Positions 9,128-18,523 of a stretch of DNA of 64,000 bases are shown here, piece by piece (within the stretch, counting starts at the first letter, position 1; every line of letters starts with the position of its first letter). The DNA is from Flavobacteriaceae bacterium CG2_30_31_66. Its GTDB lineage: Bacteria; Bacteroidota; Bacteroidia; Flavobacteriales; Flavobacteriaceae. The notes beneath the pieces are model-generated. The model worked only from the letters and a program-made list of their open reading frames with translations, was not told the DNA's origin and did no database searches. Location: NCBI GenBank assembly GCA_001873065.1, contig MNYM01000032.1, positions 62,001 to 126,000 on the forward strand. The letters run 5' to 3'. The position numbers and the translations under genes were made by a program.

Positions 9128-9356
9128 ACTTTTTTAGTAATTCTGTATGAAATTTTTCGGCTTCTATATAAGTTGACTTTTCAGAATTTACTTGGTTGTC
9201 TAAAATTAATTGTTGGCTTTCCGATAAGTTGTAAGGTTTTTTATTAATTGTTGGTTCAATAAGTGCATCAACATAATCAATTACACGCTCAATAACACTC
9301 TCTGGAGCGTTTTTAAGTTTTTTAGTTAATATATCAATTGATGATGTTGTTTCCAT
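9117..9356 (-). CDS. Type II antitoxin (orphaned by toxin decay)
   Basis: This 79-residue acidic, helical protein (METTSSIDILTKKLKNAPESV...) has the build of small addiction-module antitoxins: an N-terminal helical dimer region and a C-terminal helix-rich tail (EAEKFHTELLKKYEL) for toxin binding. It precedes the broken RelE-like gene with an 11-base overlap, which identifies it by position. The reading frame is intact although its partner is not, as expected when the toxin is lost first. Confidence 0.75.
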   Translation of the reverse strand: METTSSIDILTKKLKNAPESVIERVIDYVDALIEPTINKKPYNLSESQQLILDNQVNSEKSTYIEAEKFHTELLKKYEL

Positions 9357-9413
9357 TTTTTTTTCAATCTTTACAATTATAATGATTTACTTGTGATTTT
9401 TTCAAAATTAAAA

Positions 9414-10922
9414 TCAATCAAAAATAATATGTTGATAGGCGCCAATATCAGGAGAATTGGCTCTGCTAACACCCAAAACATCAAATGGAAAACTACTTGA
9501 TATTGCTTTGTTAATTCCTGCAGAGTTTTCACCAATGATAAAATCTTCGTTTTGGTTATTTCTAAAATCAGGCAAACCATTTAAAATGATATTTTGATAA
9601 TTTGGATTGTTCGTAAAAATCATTTCTGTATTTCCAGCAAATGAATTGTTAGCATCAGTGAATGAAATCATACAATTATGGATGTTGTAATTGAACAAAC
9701 TTCCTTCCACTTTATCTAGCAGAAATTCAATATTATTGTTTCCATCAAAAATACAATTGGTGAAATTGGCAGCTTTTAAATCTCTAGTTTCAATAATTTC
9801 TTGCCCAGAGGAATTTTCATAAACGAAAAAATTATTTACCAAAACTGCTGGCAATTGACGAATTCCATTGTTCCAAAAATTGGCAAACGTGCAGTGCGTA
9901 AAATTATAAGTTCCTCCAACAGTTGCTGCTAAAGATGCTTGCCCTGCAGAACCAATTACCACATTATGAGCTTCAATATGGGTTTCTCTTGCTAAAATTC
10001 CAAAATTTGAGTGGTTATAAATTTCGGTATTTGAAAGTTGTAAAGTTGCGTTTATTCCAGACCCAAGACTGTCAACTAGAATTCCAATGACGCCATTTTT
10101 TATTTTTGCATGATGAATTTCGTTGTCTTTACTTCCTGCACGCATCCAAATTGTGCCCCATTGTCCAGGAATTTTACCAAAACTATTTTCCAGTCTGTCA
10201 CCTTCAAAAATGACTTTTTCATTCAGATTTCCATTCACTTTCAAAGAAGCATTTTTGTCAATAATTAATCCAGAATTGTTATGAAAATGAACTTTTGCGC
10301 CAGCATTTATCGTTAACGTTTTGTTTTCAGGAACGGCTGCATACCCATAAATAATTGTTGGTTTTGTGTTGGAAAAAGTGAGTTCAGCATCTGTTAAAAA
10401 CCTTCCTTTTATAGTAGTTGGCTGACCATCAATAGTTAAACTATCTATTTTCATTGAAATTGGCTCTCTTCCGGGAAAAATAAAATTAGCATCTTGCACT
10501 AAAGTGACCAAATCAACATCTTGCTGATTGTTTCCAGTATCAAATAAAATTCGGTCAGTGTATAATGGATTTGTTACGTTATTTGCATCAATGGTAGTTT
10601 CTACAAAAACATATATACTATCATTTGCTAAAATATCAATATTAAAAAACTCTTTTCCTGGGATTCCATCAACATTCAATCTATAGTTTGATGAATTTCC
10701 ATTTTCTAGAGAAATTTTTGGAATGGTAATCGCTTTATTTCCTCTGTTATAGACTTTTAGATTGTACGTTGCAGAACCAATATTGGTGAAAATTGTATCT
10801 AAAAAAACCGTGTCTTTTGAAAATTCTAAATTTCCAAAACTTGGAATTGTTGAAAAATCTTTTCGACAAGAACTAACAACAATAAGAATTAAAAAAAGTA
10901 AAAAAGTAAAAAAGTGACGCAT
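9414..10922 (-). CDS. Lipoprotein with right-handed beta-helix repeats
   Basis: This 502-residue protein has a lipoprotein signal: a hydrophobic run ending VVSSC with C19 as the acylated cysteine. After an N-terminal beta-sandwich-like part (FLDTIFTNIGSATYNLKVYNRGNKAI), residues ~200-480 show repeated beta-helix rungs (KTLTINAGAKVHFHNNSGLII, VIGILVDSLGSGINATLQLSNTEIYNHSNFGI). The family is common on the Bacteroidota surface, and some members bind or cleave polysaccharide. No catalytic motif was recognised, so an adhesin or structural role is as likely. Confidence 0.8.
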   Translation of the reverse strand: MRHFFTFLLFLILIVVSSCRKDFSTIPSFGNLEFSKDTVFLDTIFTNIGSATYNLKVYNRGNKAITIPKISLENGNSSNYRLNVDGIPGKEFFNIDILANDSIYVFVETTIDANNVTNPLYTDRILFDTGNNQQDVDLVTLVQDANFIFPGREPISMKIDSLTIDGQPTTIKGRFLTDAELTFSNTKPTIIYGYAAVPENKTLTINAGAKVHFHNNSGLIIDKNASLKVNGNLNEKVIFEGDRLENSFGKIPGQWGTIWMRAGSKDNEIHHAKIKNGVIGILVDSLGSGINATLQLSNTEIYNHSNFGILARETHIEAHNVVIGSAGQASLAATVGGTYNFTHCTFANFWNNGIRQLPAVLVNNFFVYENSSGQEIIETRDLKAANFTNCIFDGNNNIEFLLDKVEGSLFNYNIHNCMISFTDANNSFAGNTEMIFTNNPNYQNIILNGLPDFRNNQNEDFIIGENSAGINKAISSSFPFDVLGVSRANSPDIGAYQHIIFD

Positions 10923-10962
10923 GCTAAATTTTTTATAAAAATAGAACTTTTAAACGGGTGAA

Positions 10963-12006
10963 TTATTGTTTTTTAACCAATTCGATTTCAAAAAGTTTTG
11001 CCCAATTTTTTCCTGTAACAAAAATTCGATTGTTTTCTTGATCGAAAGCAATGCCATTTAAGACTTCATCATTTGGAATTAATTTTTGAGACTTTTCCAT
11101 TTCTTTTTTCAAATCAGTCAAATCAGCAACTCCCAAAACCACACCAGTATTGATGTCAATAATGACTATCGCATTTTGTTGGTATTTATTTGCATAGAGT
11201 TTTCCGTTAATGATTTCCAATTCATTGAGGTTTTCAATGGCATATTTATTGGTGTAAACCTGAACAAATCTCTTTTCTTTTTGAGTTCCAGGGTCTAAAA
11301 ACCAAACTTTATTGGTGCCATCAGATTTAATCAAATCAGTTTCATTATGTGTTAAACCCCAACCTTCAACGCTATTATTGTACTCAAATTCTTTTTCAAG
11401 TTCAAAAGTTGTCAAATTATAAACAAACCCTTTTTTTGATTGCCATGTTAACCAAAATACTTTATCATTAAAAATGGTCATTCCTTCACCAAAATAAGTA
11501 TTGTCTAAATCTATTTTTTGCACCACTTTTCCAGTATTAATTTCCACTTTTCGCAAGCTAGATTGACCTTTTCTTCCAGTAGTTTCGTACAAGAATCCTT
11601 TGTGATATTCCAATCCTTGTGTATACGCTTTCGAATCATGAGGATATGAATTGATAATTTTGAAAGTGTAAATTTCAGGAGCCAAATCAGCCAAAACTTC
11701 AAATGAATTATTTTGTTTTTTTGTTTTTCCGGGATAAAAAATTAAAGCAGAAATAACGTGTTTTCCAACGCCAATTTCTTTGGTATTTATTGAGAATTCA
11801 CTTCCATTTGAAGGTATTTTTATTCCGTTTAATAAAAATTGAACACTATCAATTGGTTTATTATTTTCTTCTTTTAAAATTCCGGTTATTGATTTATTTA
11901 AAGTAGTTTTTTTTGTAACTTCAAGCGTAAAATTATAATCGTCATTGCAAGAAATAATAAAAAATATAGCTATAATAAGTGTGGTAATTGAAAAATGGTT
12001 TTTCAT
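10963..12006 (-). CDS. Glutaminyl-peptide cyclotransferase (plant-type), lipoprotein
   Basis: This 347-residue protein has a lipobox (FIISC, C20), so it is anchored in the periplasm or outer membrane. Residues ~90-345 match the glutamine cyclotransferase beta-propeller family: PHDSKAYTQGLEYHKGFLYETTG, FGEGMTIFNDKVFWLTWQ, VEGWGLTHNETDLIKSDGT and NELEIINGKLYANKYQ. It would convert N-terminal Gln to pyroglutamate. The ~85 residues before the propeller form an extra domain. It follows nothing obvious on its strand, and the next gene downstream is the beta-helix lipoprotein, 40 bases away, so they may share a transcript. Confidence 0.9.
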   Translation of the reverse strand: MKNHFSITTLIIAIFFIISCNDDYNFTLEVTKKTTLNKSITGILKEENNKPIDSVQFLLNGIKIPSNGSEFSINTKEIGVGKHVISALIFYPGKTKKQNNSFEVLADLAPEIYTFKIINSYPHDSKAYTQGLEYHKGFLYETTGRKGQSSLRKVEINTGKVVQKIDLDNTYFGEGMTIFNDKVFWLTWQSKKGFVYNLTTFELEKEFEYNNSVEGWGLTHNETDLIKSDGTNKVWFLDPGTQKEKRFVQVYTNKYAIENLNELEIINGKLYANKYQQNAIVIIDINTGVVLGVADLTDLKKEMEKSQKLIPNDEVLNGIAFDQENNRIFVTGKNWAKLFEIELVKKQ

Positions 12007-12102
12007 TTTATTGATTTTGTCTTTTTGAATATGGGTTTTTCTAAATATTTACTGATGTTTCTGGTAAAGTTTTTAGTAACGTAAATAAATGTAAATTATT
12101 TA

Positions 12103-12132
12103 TTTGTAAATTAAAAAAATAACCTAAATTTG
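12103..12132 (+). promoter_or_regulatory. Bacteroidota-type promoter for rpmE2
   Basis: TTTG (12103-12106), an 18-base spacer, then TAAATTTG (12125-12132), matching the TTTG / TAnnTTTG consensus of the Bacteroidota primary sigma factor. The predicted transcript would have a ~95-base leader before the L31 start. Confidence 0.6.
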
Positions 12133-12232
12133 CAAATTCAAAATAGTAAAATTAACTATTTAAAAAATTTGTGTAAAAACTTACCAATTTTGCACTAGCA
12201 AACATAACATTAAAGTATTAAATATTAAAGAA

Positions 12233-12484
12233 ATGAAGAAAGGAATTCACCCAGAGAATTATAGATTGGTAGCTTTTAAAGATATGTCAAATGAAGATGT
12301 ATTTTTAACTCGTTCTACAGCAGACACTAAAGACACGTTATTAGTTGACGGTGTTGAGTATCCTTTAATAAAATTAGAGATTTCAAGAACTTCTCATCCA
12401 TTTTATACAGGTAAATCTAAATTGGTTGATACAGCAGGACGTATTGACAAGTTTAAAAACAAATACTCAAAATTCAGTAAATAA
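12233..12484 (+). CDS. rpmE2: 50S ribosomal protein L31 type B
   Basis: This 83-residue protein begins MKKGIHPENYRLVAFKDMSN and ends in a basic tail. It contains EISRTSHPFYTGK and DTAGRIDKFKNKY, the L31 signature. There is no cysteine, so it is the zinc-free type B form. In many bacteria type B L31 replaces the zinc-ribbon form when zinc is scarce. In flavobacteria it is usually the only L31, so the zinc interpretation should not be assumed. Monocistronic, with its own promoter and terminator. Confidence 0.97.
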   Translation: MKKGIHPENYRLVAFKDMSNEDVFLTRSTADTKDTLLVDGVEYPLIKLEISRTSHPFYTGKSKLVDTAGRIDKFKNKYSKFSK

Positions 12485-12510
12485 TTTTTTACGAAATTAA
12501 AAGATATAAA

Positions 12511-12538
12511 GCCTCAACAAAATGTTGAGGCTTTTTTT
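12511..12538 (+). terminator. Factor-independent terminator after rpmE2
   Basis: Perfect 8-bp GC-rich stem GCCTCAAC (12511-12518) / GTTGAGGC (12524-12531), loop AAAAT, followed by seven T. Confidence 0.9.
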
Positions 12539-12571
12539 GTTTTCTAGATTTTTTTCTCGAGGTCCTAAACT

Positions 12572-12597
12572 AAAAAACCACTTCAAAAGAAGTGGTT
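12572..12597 (-). terminator. Factor-independent terminator after gcvP
   Basis: Nine-bp stem AACCACTTC (12576-12584) / GAAGTGGTT (12589-12597) with a 4-base loop. Read on the minus strand it is followed by a U run. It lies 24 bases beyond the gcvP stop, back to back with the rpmE2 terminator. Confidence 0.85.
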
Positions 12598-12620
12598 CTA
12601 GAATAAAACTTTATTATGTT

Positions 12621-15467
12621 TTACATATAATCCTCAATTGGATTACATGAACAAACTAAATTTCGGTCTCCATAAGCGTCATCAACTCTTCTCACAGAAG
12701 GCCAAAATTTATTCTCGGCAACATAATCTAATGGAAAAGCAGCTTGTTTTCTTGAATATGGTAAATTCCATTCATCAGAAGTTAGCATAGATTGCGTATG
12801 TGGTGCATTTTTCAAAGGATTATTTTCATCTTCTTTATTGGCTGCATCAATTTCTTTTCTGATGGAAATCATAGCATCACAAAAACGATCTAATTCCGAT
12901 AAACTTTCTGATTCTGTTGGTTCAATCATCATAGTTCCAGCCACTGGAAACGAAACTGTTGGTGCATGAAAACCATAATCCATCAAACGTTTTGCGATGT
13001 CAACCACTTCAATTCCGTTTTGTTTAAAGTCTCTACAATCAATAATCATTTCGTGAGCAGCACGTCCTTTTTCGCCTGTATAAAGTGTGTCAAAAGAACC
13101 TTGCAAACGTGCTTTTATATAATTTGCATTTAAAATAGCGTTTTTAGTAGCATTTGTAATTCCGCTAAAACCAAGCATTTTAATGTAGCCGTAAGAAATT
13201 AAGCAAGCCAAAGCAGAACCCCAAGGTGCCGCAGAAATTGAGGTAATTCCTTGTTCACCACCAGTTTTAACCATAGGATTTGTTGGTAAAAAAGGAACCA
13301 ATTGAGGCGCAACACAAATTGGCCCTACTCCAGGACCTCCACCTCCATGAGGGATTGCGAAGGTTTTATGTAAATTTAAATGACAAACGTCAGCACCAAT
13401 TGTTGCAGGATTCGTAAGACCTACTTGTGCGTTCATATTGGCACCATCCATATACACTTGCCCTCCATTGTCATGAATAATTTGAGTAATTTCTTGAATA
13501 GCACTCTCAAAAACTCCGTGAGTTGAAGGATATGTTACCATCAAAGCTGCCAGATTTGCGGCATGTTCAATGGCTTTTGCACGCAAATCTTCAACATCAA
13601 TATTTCCTTTTTCATCGGTTTTTGTAACCACTACTTTCATTCCCGCCATTACCGCAGAAGCAGGATTTGTTCCGTGAGCAGAGGAAGGAATAATACAGAT
13701 ATTTCTGTGAGAATCTCCATTCGCTATATGATAAGCTCTAATAGTCATCAAACCAGAAAATTCACCTTGTGCACCTGAATTTGGTTGTAAAGAAGTTCCT
13801 GCAAATCCGGTGATAATATTTAATTGATGGGTTAATTTTTTTAATACAATTTGATAACCTTCTGCTTGATTTAAAGGCACAAATGGATGAATATTTCCCC
13901 ATTGTGGATTGGTTAAAGGCAACATTTCAGAAGCTGCATTTAATTTCATTGTGCAAGATCCTAAAGAAATCATTGAATGATTTAAAGCCAAATCTCTACG
14001 CTCTAATTTCTTGATATAACGCATCATATCTGTTTCAGAGTGATAAGTGTTGAAAACTTTGTTTTCTAAAAAGGGGGTAGCTCTTTGCAGGTTTTCTGGG
14101 ATTATATTAAAATCATTTTTCAATTCGGTGGTTGTTGAATTTGCTTGTCCTTTGAATTGTTCAAAAATGGCAAATAAGTTCATTAAATCATGTGAGGTTG
14201 TTGCTTCGTTTAATGAAATCGAAATCAAATTATCGTTGATATAATTAAAATTCATTTCATGGGATTCTGCAATTGGTCTAAGTTTCAAACTATCAACTTC
14301 AACTAGTAAAGTGTCAAAATAAGAAGAATTTAATTGGTTAAATCCTGTTTTTTTTAAATAATCAGCTAACAGTTTGGTTTTATTATGAACGTCATCTGCA
14401 ATAAATTGAATGCCATCTTTTCCATGATATACTGCGTACATTCCAGCCATTATTGCCAATAAAACTTGGGCTGTACAAATATTTGAGGTCGCTTTTTCAC
14501 GTTTGATGTGTTGCTCACGAGTTTGCAAAGCCATTCTTAGCGCACGATTGCCATCTTTATCTTTGGTTACCCCAATAATTCTTCCAGGAATACTTCTTTT
14601 GTATGCATCTTTTGTGGCGAAAAAAGCAGCATGTGGTCCTCCATAACCTAAAGGAATTCCAAAACGTTGTGATGTTCCGACAACCACATCAACCCCAAAT
14701 TCACTAGGAGCTTTTAGTTTTACAAGTGATAAAATATCAGCTGCAACAGCGACTTTGATGTTGTTTGCATTTGCTTTTGCAACAAAATCGGTGTAGTCAA
14801 AAATTTGTCCGTGTTTTGCAGGATATTGTAAAATAGCACCAAAAAATTCGTCAGAAAAATCAAATTCTTCATGATTTCCAACTACCAATTCAATGCCAAT
14901 TGGAGCTGAACGTGTCAATAAAACTGACAATGTTTGAGGTAAAACTTCTTCTGATACAAAAAACTTTGAAGCGTCTATTTTCTTTTTATCACGCTCTCTC
15001 AAATCGAAGAGCATTGCCATTGCTTCAGCAGCAGCTGTTCCTTCGTCTAACAAAGATGCGTTTGCCAATTCCATGCCTGTCAAATCGCAAATCATCGTTT
15101 GATAATTTAATAATGCTTCTAATCTTCCTTGTGCAATTTCTGCTTGATATGGTGTGTAAGCTGTGTACCAACCTGGATTTTCAAAGATGTTTCTTAGGAT
15201 TACACTTGGCACAATGGCTTCGTGATATCCTAATCCTATATAGGTTTTAAAAACTTTATTTTTTTCAGAAAGTGCTTTGATGTGAGCCAAATACTCATAT
15301 TCGCTCATGGCAGGTTCTAAATCTAAATCGTTTTTTAAACGAATATTTTCAGGAACAGTCTCATTGATTAACTGCTCTAAACTATCAACTTTTATGGTTG
15401 ATAACATGACTTCTTGCTCCTTTTGATTAGAACCAATATGTCTTAATTGAAACGAATTTGTTTGCAT
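12621..15467 (-). CDS. gcvP: Glycine dehydrogenase (decarboxylating), P-protein
   Basis: This 948-residue protein has the full length of the fused (alpha plus beta homology) P-protein of the glycine cleavage system. It decarboxylates glycine on pyridoxal phosphate and passes the aminomethyl group to the lipoyl H-protein. The cofactor lysine is K701 in LNLHKTFAIPHGGGGPG, close to E. coli K706. Other conserved stretches are YTPYQAEIAQGRLEALLNYQ and SLGSCTMKLN. GcvH and GcvT are not nearby. A minus-strand TACTTTTG box at 15548-15555 may be its promoter, but no good upstream box is seen. No glycine riboswitch was recognised. Confidence 0.98.
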   Translation of the reverse strand: MQTNSFQLRHIGSNQKEQEVMLSTIKVDSLEQLINETVPENIRLKNDLDLEPAMSEYEYLAHIKALSEKNKVFKTYIGLGYHEAIVPSVILRNIFENPGWYTAYTPYQAEIAQGRLEALLNYQTMICDLTGMELANASLLDEGTAAAEAMAMLFDLRERDKKKIDASKFFVSEEVLPQTLSVLLTRSAPIGIELVVGNHEEFDFSDEFFGAILQYPAKHGQIFDYTDFVAKANANNIKVAVAADILSLVKLKAPSEFGVDVVVGTSQRFGIPLGYGGPHAAFFATKDAYKRSIPGRIIGVTKDKDGNRALRMALQTREQHIKREKATSNICTAQVLLAIMAGMYAVYHGKDGIQFIADDVHNKTKLLADYLKKTGFNQLNSSYFDTLLVEVDSLKLRPIAESHEMNFNYINDNLISISLNEATTSHDLMNLFAIFEQFKGQANSTTTELKNDFNIIPENLQRATPFLENKVFNTYHSETDMMRYIKKLERRDLALNHSMISLGSCTMKLNAASEMLPLTNPQWGNIHPFVPLNQAEGYQIVLKKLTHQLNIITGFAGTSLQPNSGAQGEFSGLMTIRAYHIANGDSHRNICIIPSSAHGTNPASAVMAGMKVVVTKTDEKGNIDVEDLRAKAIEHAANLAALMVTYPSTHGVFESAIQEITQIIHDNGGQVYMDGANMNAQVGLTNPATIGADVCHLNLHKTFAIPHGGGGPGVGPICVAPQLVPFLPTNPMVKTGGEQGITSISAAPWGSALACLISYGYIKMLGFSGITNATKNAILNANYIKARLQGSFDTLYTGEKGRAAHEMIIDCRDFKQNGIEVVDIAKRLMDYGFHAPTVSFPVAGTMMIEPTESESLSELDRFCDAMISIRKEIDAANKEDENNPLKNAPHTQSMLTSDEWNLPYSRKQAAFPLDYVAENKFWPSVRRVDDAYGDRNLVCSCNPIEDYM

Positions 15468-15616
15468 TATTAAAGATTAAGTTTGCTTAATTTCAATAGT
15501 TTTAGAAAGCCTAAATTTTCAAAAATTAAGTGATTTTTTTTGCAGTACAAAAGTAATGATTTCGCAAGTTTATTTTTTGTTAGAATTCTGCCAAAATAAA
15601 ATAATTATCAACCATT

Positions 15617-15648
15617 TTTCAAGGTTATAAACAGAAAGGTTATTTTTG
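15617..15648 (+). promoter_or_regulatory. Possible promoter placed directly at a start codon
   Basis: TATTTTTG (15641-15648) fits TAnnTTTG and lies only four bases before the ATG at 15653. A weak TTTC sits 20 bases upstream (15617-15620). If used, the transcript would start at or within a few bases of the ATG, i.e. be leaderless. Confidence 0.4.
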
Positions 15649-15652
15649 CGTG

Positions 15653-16477
15653 ATGAATGTTTTTAAAAAAATTATTGATTTTTATATCAATGCTAGTATT
15701 CACGTTGCTTTTGCTGCGTATGCTTTTCTGAGGATTAGTGAAATTTATCTTGATTTACCTTACCAAAAAAACCTAGATTATTTTGTCTTTTTTGGAACAA
15801 TCTCTGGATATAATTTTGTAAAATATTTTGGTATCGCAAAATGGCATTATATAAGTTTGACACGCAATTTAAAAATCATTGAAATTTTTTCTTTTTTTTG
15901 CTTTTTGACAATGTGTTTTTATGCGTCTTTACTTCCAATAAAAACATTGTTCATAAGTTTTCCATTGGCAATTTTAACGCTGCTTTATGCAATTCCTTTT
16001 TTGAGCGGATTTGAAAAGAATTTAAGAGCTGTTGGCTATTTAAAAATAATTATTGTAGCATTTGTTTGGTCAGCTTTTACTGTTTTAGTACCATACTTTA
16101 ATCAAACAAATGAGGTTTCTTACAATTTATTCTTAGTTTTTATTCAACGATTTTTAATCTTGACAGCTTTAATTTTACCATTCGAAATCAGAGATTTGCA
16201 GTTTGATGAAATTTCTTTACAAACCATTCCAAGAAAAATTGGAATTTCTAAAACAAAGCGGTTAGGATTGATTTTGATGATTTTTTCTTTGCTGATTTCT
16301 TATGCAATTTCAATCAATTTTGAAACTAAAAATGCCTTTGTGCTGTTCTTTTTTTTAGTAATTGTTTTTTTAATGAGAGCGAAAGTAAACCAATCAAAAT
16401 ATTACAGTGCTTTTTGGGTTGAAGCGTTGCCCATCTTTTGGTGGTTATTTCTTTTAGGATTTCACAATTTTAGATGA
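15653..16477 (+). CDS. UbiA-like integral membrane protein
   Basis: This 274-residue protein has about eight membrane segments. The second half carries FEIRDLQFDEISLQTIPRKIG, which looks like the second aspartate motif of UbiA prenyltransferases (DxxxD then a basic GxxxTK stretch). The first motif (NDxxDxxxD) is absent: the aligned place reads SGYNFVKYFGIAKW. With one metal/pyrophosphate site missing, normal prenyl transfer is doubtful. ATG 15653 is preferred to the GTG one codon earlier. Function unknown. Its neighbours, gcvP and the serine gene, give no clue. Confidence 0.7.
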   Translation: MNVFKKIIDFYINASIHVAFAAYAFLRISEIYLDLPYQKNLDYFVFFGTISGYNFVKYFGIAKWHYISLTRNLKIIEIFSFFCFLTMCFYASLLPIKTLFISFPLAILTLLYAIPFLSGFEKNLRAVGYLKIIIVAFVWSAFTVLVPYFNQTNEVSYNLFLVFIQRFLILTALILPFEIRDLQFDEISLQTIPRKIGISKTKRLGLILMIFSLLISYAISINFETKNAFVLFFFLVIVFLMRAKVNQSKYYSAFWVEALPIFWWLFLLGFHNFR

Positions 16478-16576
16478 TGAAAGGTCGATATTTTGTTAAG
16501 TTTTATCCTAAATTCATTAAAATAAAGCTGATTTCATAAAATTTTTAAGATGTTAACTTATTCATTTCAAAATTTG

Positions 16577-16584
16577 TAAATTTG
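16577..16584 (+). promoter_or_regulatory. Promoter -7 element for the serine biosynthesis gene
   Basis: TAAATTTG, a perfect TAnnTTTG box followed by C, 29 bases before the ATG at 16614. No convincing TTTG was found at the usual upstream distance. Confidence 0.5.
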
Positions 16585-16613
16585 CACCTTAAATTTTAGG
16601 ATTTCATTTTACA

Positions 16614-18506
16614 ATGTTGGTCACCAAGAGGAATTACGTTTTTGATTTTGATAGCACTTTAACCCGTGTTGAAGCATTGGATGTTTTGGCAGAAATAACA
16701 CTTAAAAATAACCCTGAAAAGGAAGCTATAATACAACAAATTACTCATATCACAAACCTCGGAATTGACGGTAAAATTTCTTTTACAGAATCATTAAAAA
16801 TAAGAATCGATTTATTGAATGCTTACAAAGAGGATTTGAGTGAATTAATCAAACAATTAAGAAAGCAAGTTTCATCGTCTATAGAGAGAAATAAAGAGTT
16901 TTTTAAAGAATTTGCAGAAGATATATATGTGATTTCTTGCGGATTTAAAGAGTTTATTGATCCAATTGTTGCAGAGTATAACATTCCTTCTCATAGAGTT
17001 TTTGCGAATACTTTTGAGTTTGATGAATCGAATAAAATCGTTGGTTTTGATTCAAAAAACGTTTTATCTCATCACAATGGAAAAATTGAATGTTTGAAAA
17101 ACATGCATTTAGAAGGAGAAATTCAAGTAATTGGTGATGGTTATAGCGATTATGTAACTCGCGAAGCAGGAGTTGCTGATAAATTTTTTGCCTATACCGA
17201 AAACGTCTCTAGAAAAAAAACTACTGAAAAAGCGGATCATATTGCCCCAAATTTTGACGAATTTTTATACATAAACAAGTTGCCTAGAAAAATTTCATAC
17301 CCGAAAAACAGGATTAAAATATTATTATTAGAAAACGTTCATCCTGATGCGTTTAAAAAATTATCAAAAGATGGATTCTCAGTAGAATCTATCTCAAAAA
17401 GTTTGTCTGAAGAAGAACTGATTGAAAAAATCAAAGACGTTCATGTTTTAGGAATTCGTTCCAAAACCAATGTTACCAAAAAAGTTATCGAAGCAGCAGA
17501 TAAATTAATGGTGGTGAGTGCCTTTTGTATTGGAACTCAACAAATTGATTTAGAAGCGTGTAAAGAACATGGCGTTGTTGTTTTCAATGCTCCATATAGC
17601 AACACGCGTTCTGTAGTTGAATTGGCAATTGGCGAAATAATCATGTTAATGCGTTCTGTTTTTCAACGAAGTACAGAAATTCATAACGGTTATTGGAATA
17701 AAACTGCAGATGGTTCAAGAGAAGTTCGTGGAAAAAAATTAGGAATTGTTGGTTATGGAAACATAGGAAAACAATTGTCTGTTTTGGCAGAAGCACTTGG
17801 AATGGACGTCTATTATTACGACATTGAAGATAAATTATCTATTGGGAATGCTACTAAAATGTATTCTTTAAAAGATTTATTGTCAATTGCAGATGTCGTT
17901 ACTTTGCATGTTGATGACAATCCAGCGAATTATAATTTTTTCGGAAAAGAAGAATTTGAGCAAATGAAAGATGGCGCTCATTTAATCAATTTGGCTCGTG
18001 GTTTTGTGGTCGAAATTGAAGCTCTGACTGATGCACTAAAAAGTGGGAAATTGGCAGGTGCTGCTGTGGATGTTTATCCAACAGAACCTGCAAAAAATGG
18101 TGAATTTATAACGGAATTAAAAGGTTTGCCAAATGTTATTTTAACTCCACATGTTGGGGGTAGTACAGAAGAAGCTCAGAAAGATATTGCTGATTTTGTG
18201 CCGAATAAAATTATGGGATATATCAATAATGGAAATACTGTTGATGCTGTAAATTTCCCTAATATTCGTTTGCCAAGACAAGTAAATGCGCATCGTTTTT
18301 TACACATTCATAAAAATGTATCTGGAGTTATGGCTAAAATAAATAAGATTTTAGCTGAATATGAATTGAATATCAATGGTCAATATTTGTCAACAGACCC
18401 AAAAGTGGGGTATGTAATTACAGATTTAGACAAAGAATACAACATTGAGGTAATTGAAAAATTACGAAATGTAGAGGGAACTATTAAGTTTAGAGTGTTG
18501 TATTAG
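16614..18506 (+). CDS. serA: SerB-SerA fusion: HAD phosphatase + D-3-phosphoglycerate dehydrogenase + ACT
   Basis: This 630-residue protein, with roughly 225 extra N-terminal residues over ordinary SerA, joins two serine-pathway activities. Residues 1-~220 are a phosphoserine-phosphatase-like HAD domain: FDFDSTL with D11/D13, ISCGFKEF, and VIGDGYSDY with the distal aspartates. Residues ~226-540 are phosphoglycerate dehydrogenase: GYGNIG NAD site at 380-385, LARGF, and TPHVGGST with the catalytic histidine. The C-terminal ~85 residues form an ACT domain, so serine feedback is likely. The first and third steps are thus in one chain. SerC is not in the window. The arrangement is, to my knowledge, usual in flavobacteria. 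Confidence 0.93.
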   Translation: MLVTKRNYVFDFDSTLTRVEALDVLAEITLKNNPEKEAIIQQITHITNLGIDGKISFTESLKIRIDLLNAYKEDLSELIKQLRKQVSSSIERNKEFFKEFAEDIYVISCGFKEFIDPIVAEYNIPSHRVFANTFEFDESNKIVGFDSKNVLSHHNGKIECLKNMHLEGEIQVIGDGYSDYVTREAGVADKFFAYTENVSRKKTTEKADHIAPNFDEFLYINKLPRKISYPKNRIKILLLENVHPDAFKKLSKDGFSVESISKSLSEEELIEKIKDVHVLGIRSKTNVTKKVIEAADKLMVVSAFCIGTQQIDLEACKEHGVVVFNAPYSNTRSVVELAIGEIIMLMRSVFQRSTEIHNGYWNKTADGSREVRGKKLGIVGYGNIGKQLSVLAEALGMDVYYYDIEDKLSIGNATKMYSLKDLLSIADVVTLHVDDNPANYNFFGKEEFEQMKDGAHLINLARGFVVEIEALTDALKSGKLAGAAVDVYPTEPAKNGEFITELKGLPNVILTPHVGGSTEEAQKDIADFVPNKIMGYINNGNTVDAVNFPNIRLPRQVNAHRFLHIHKNVSGVMAKINKILAEYELNINGQYLSTDPKVGYVITDLDKEYNIEVIEKLRNVEGTIKFRVLY

Positions 18507-18523
18507 AAACATAAATTCATAAA

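Noticed and set aside
15468..15652. Glycine riboswitch upstream of gcvP
   Set aside because: No recognisable conserved glycine-aptamer pairing or tandem aptamer layout could be found in 185 bases of AT-rich sequence.
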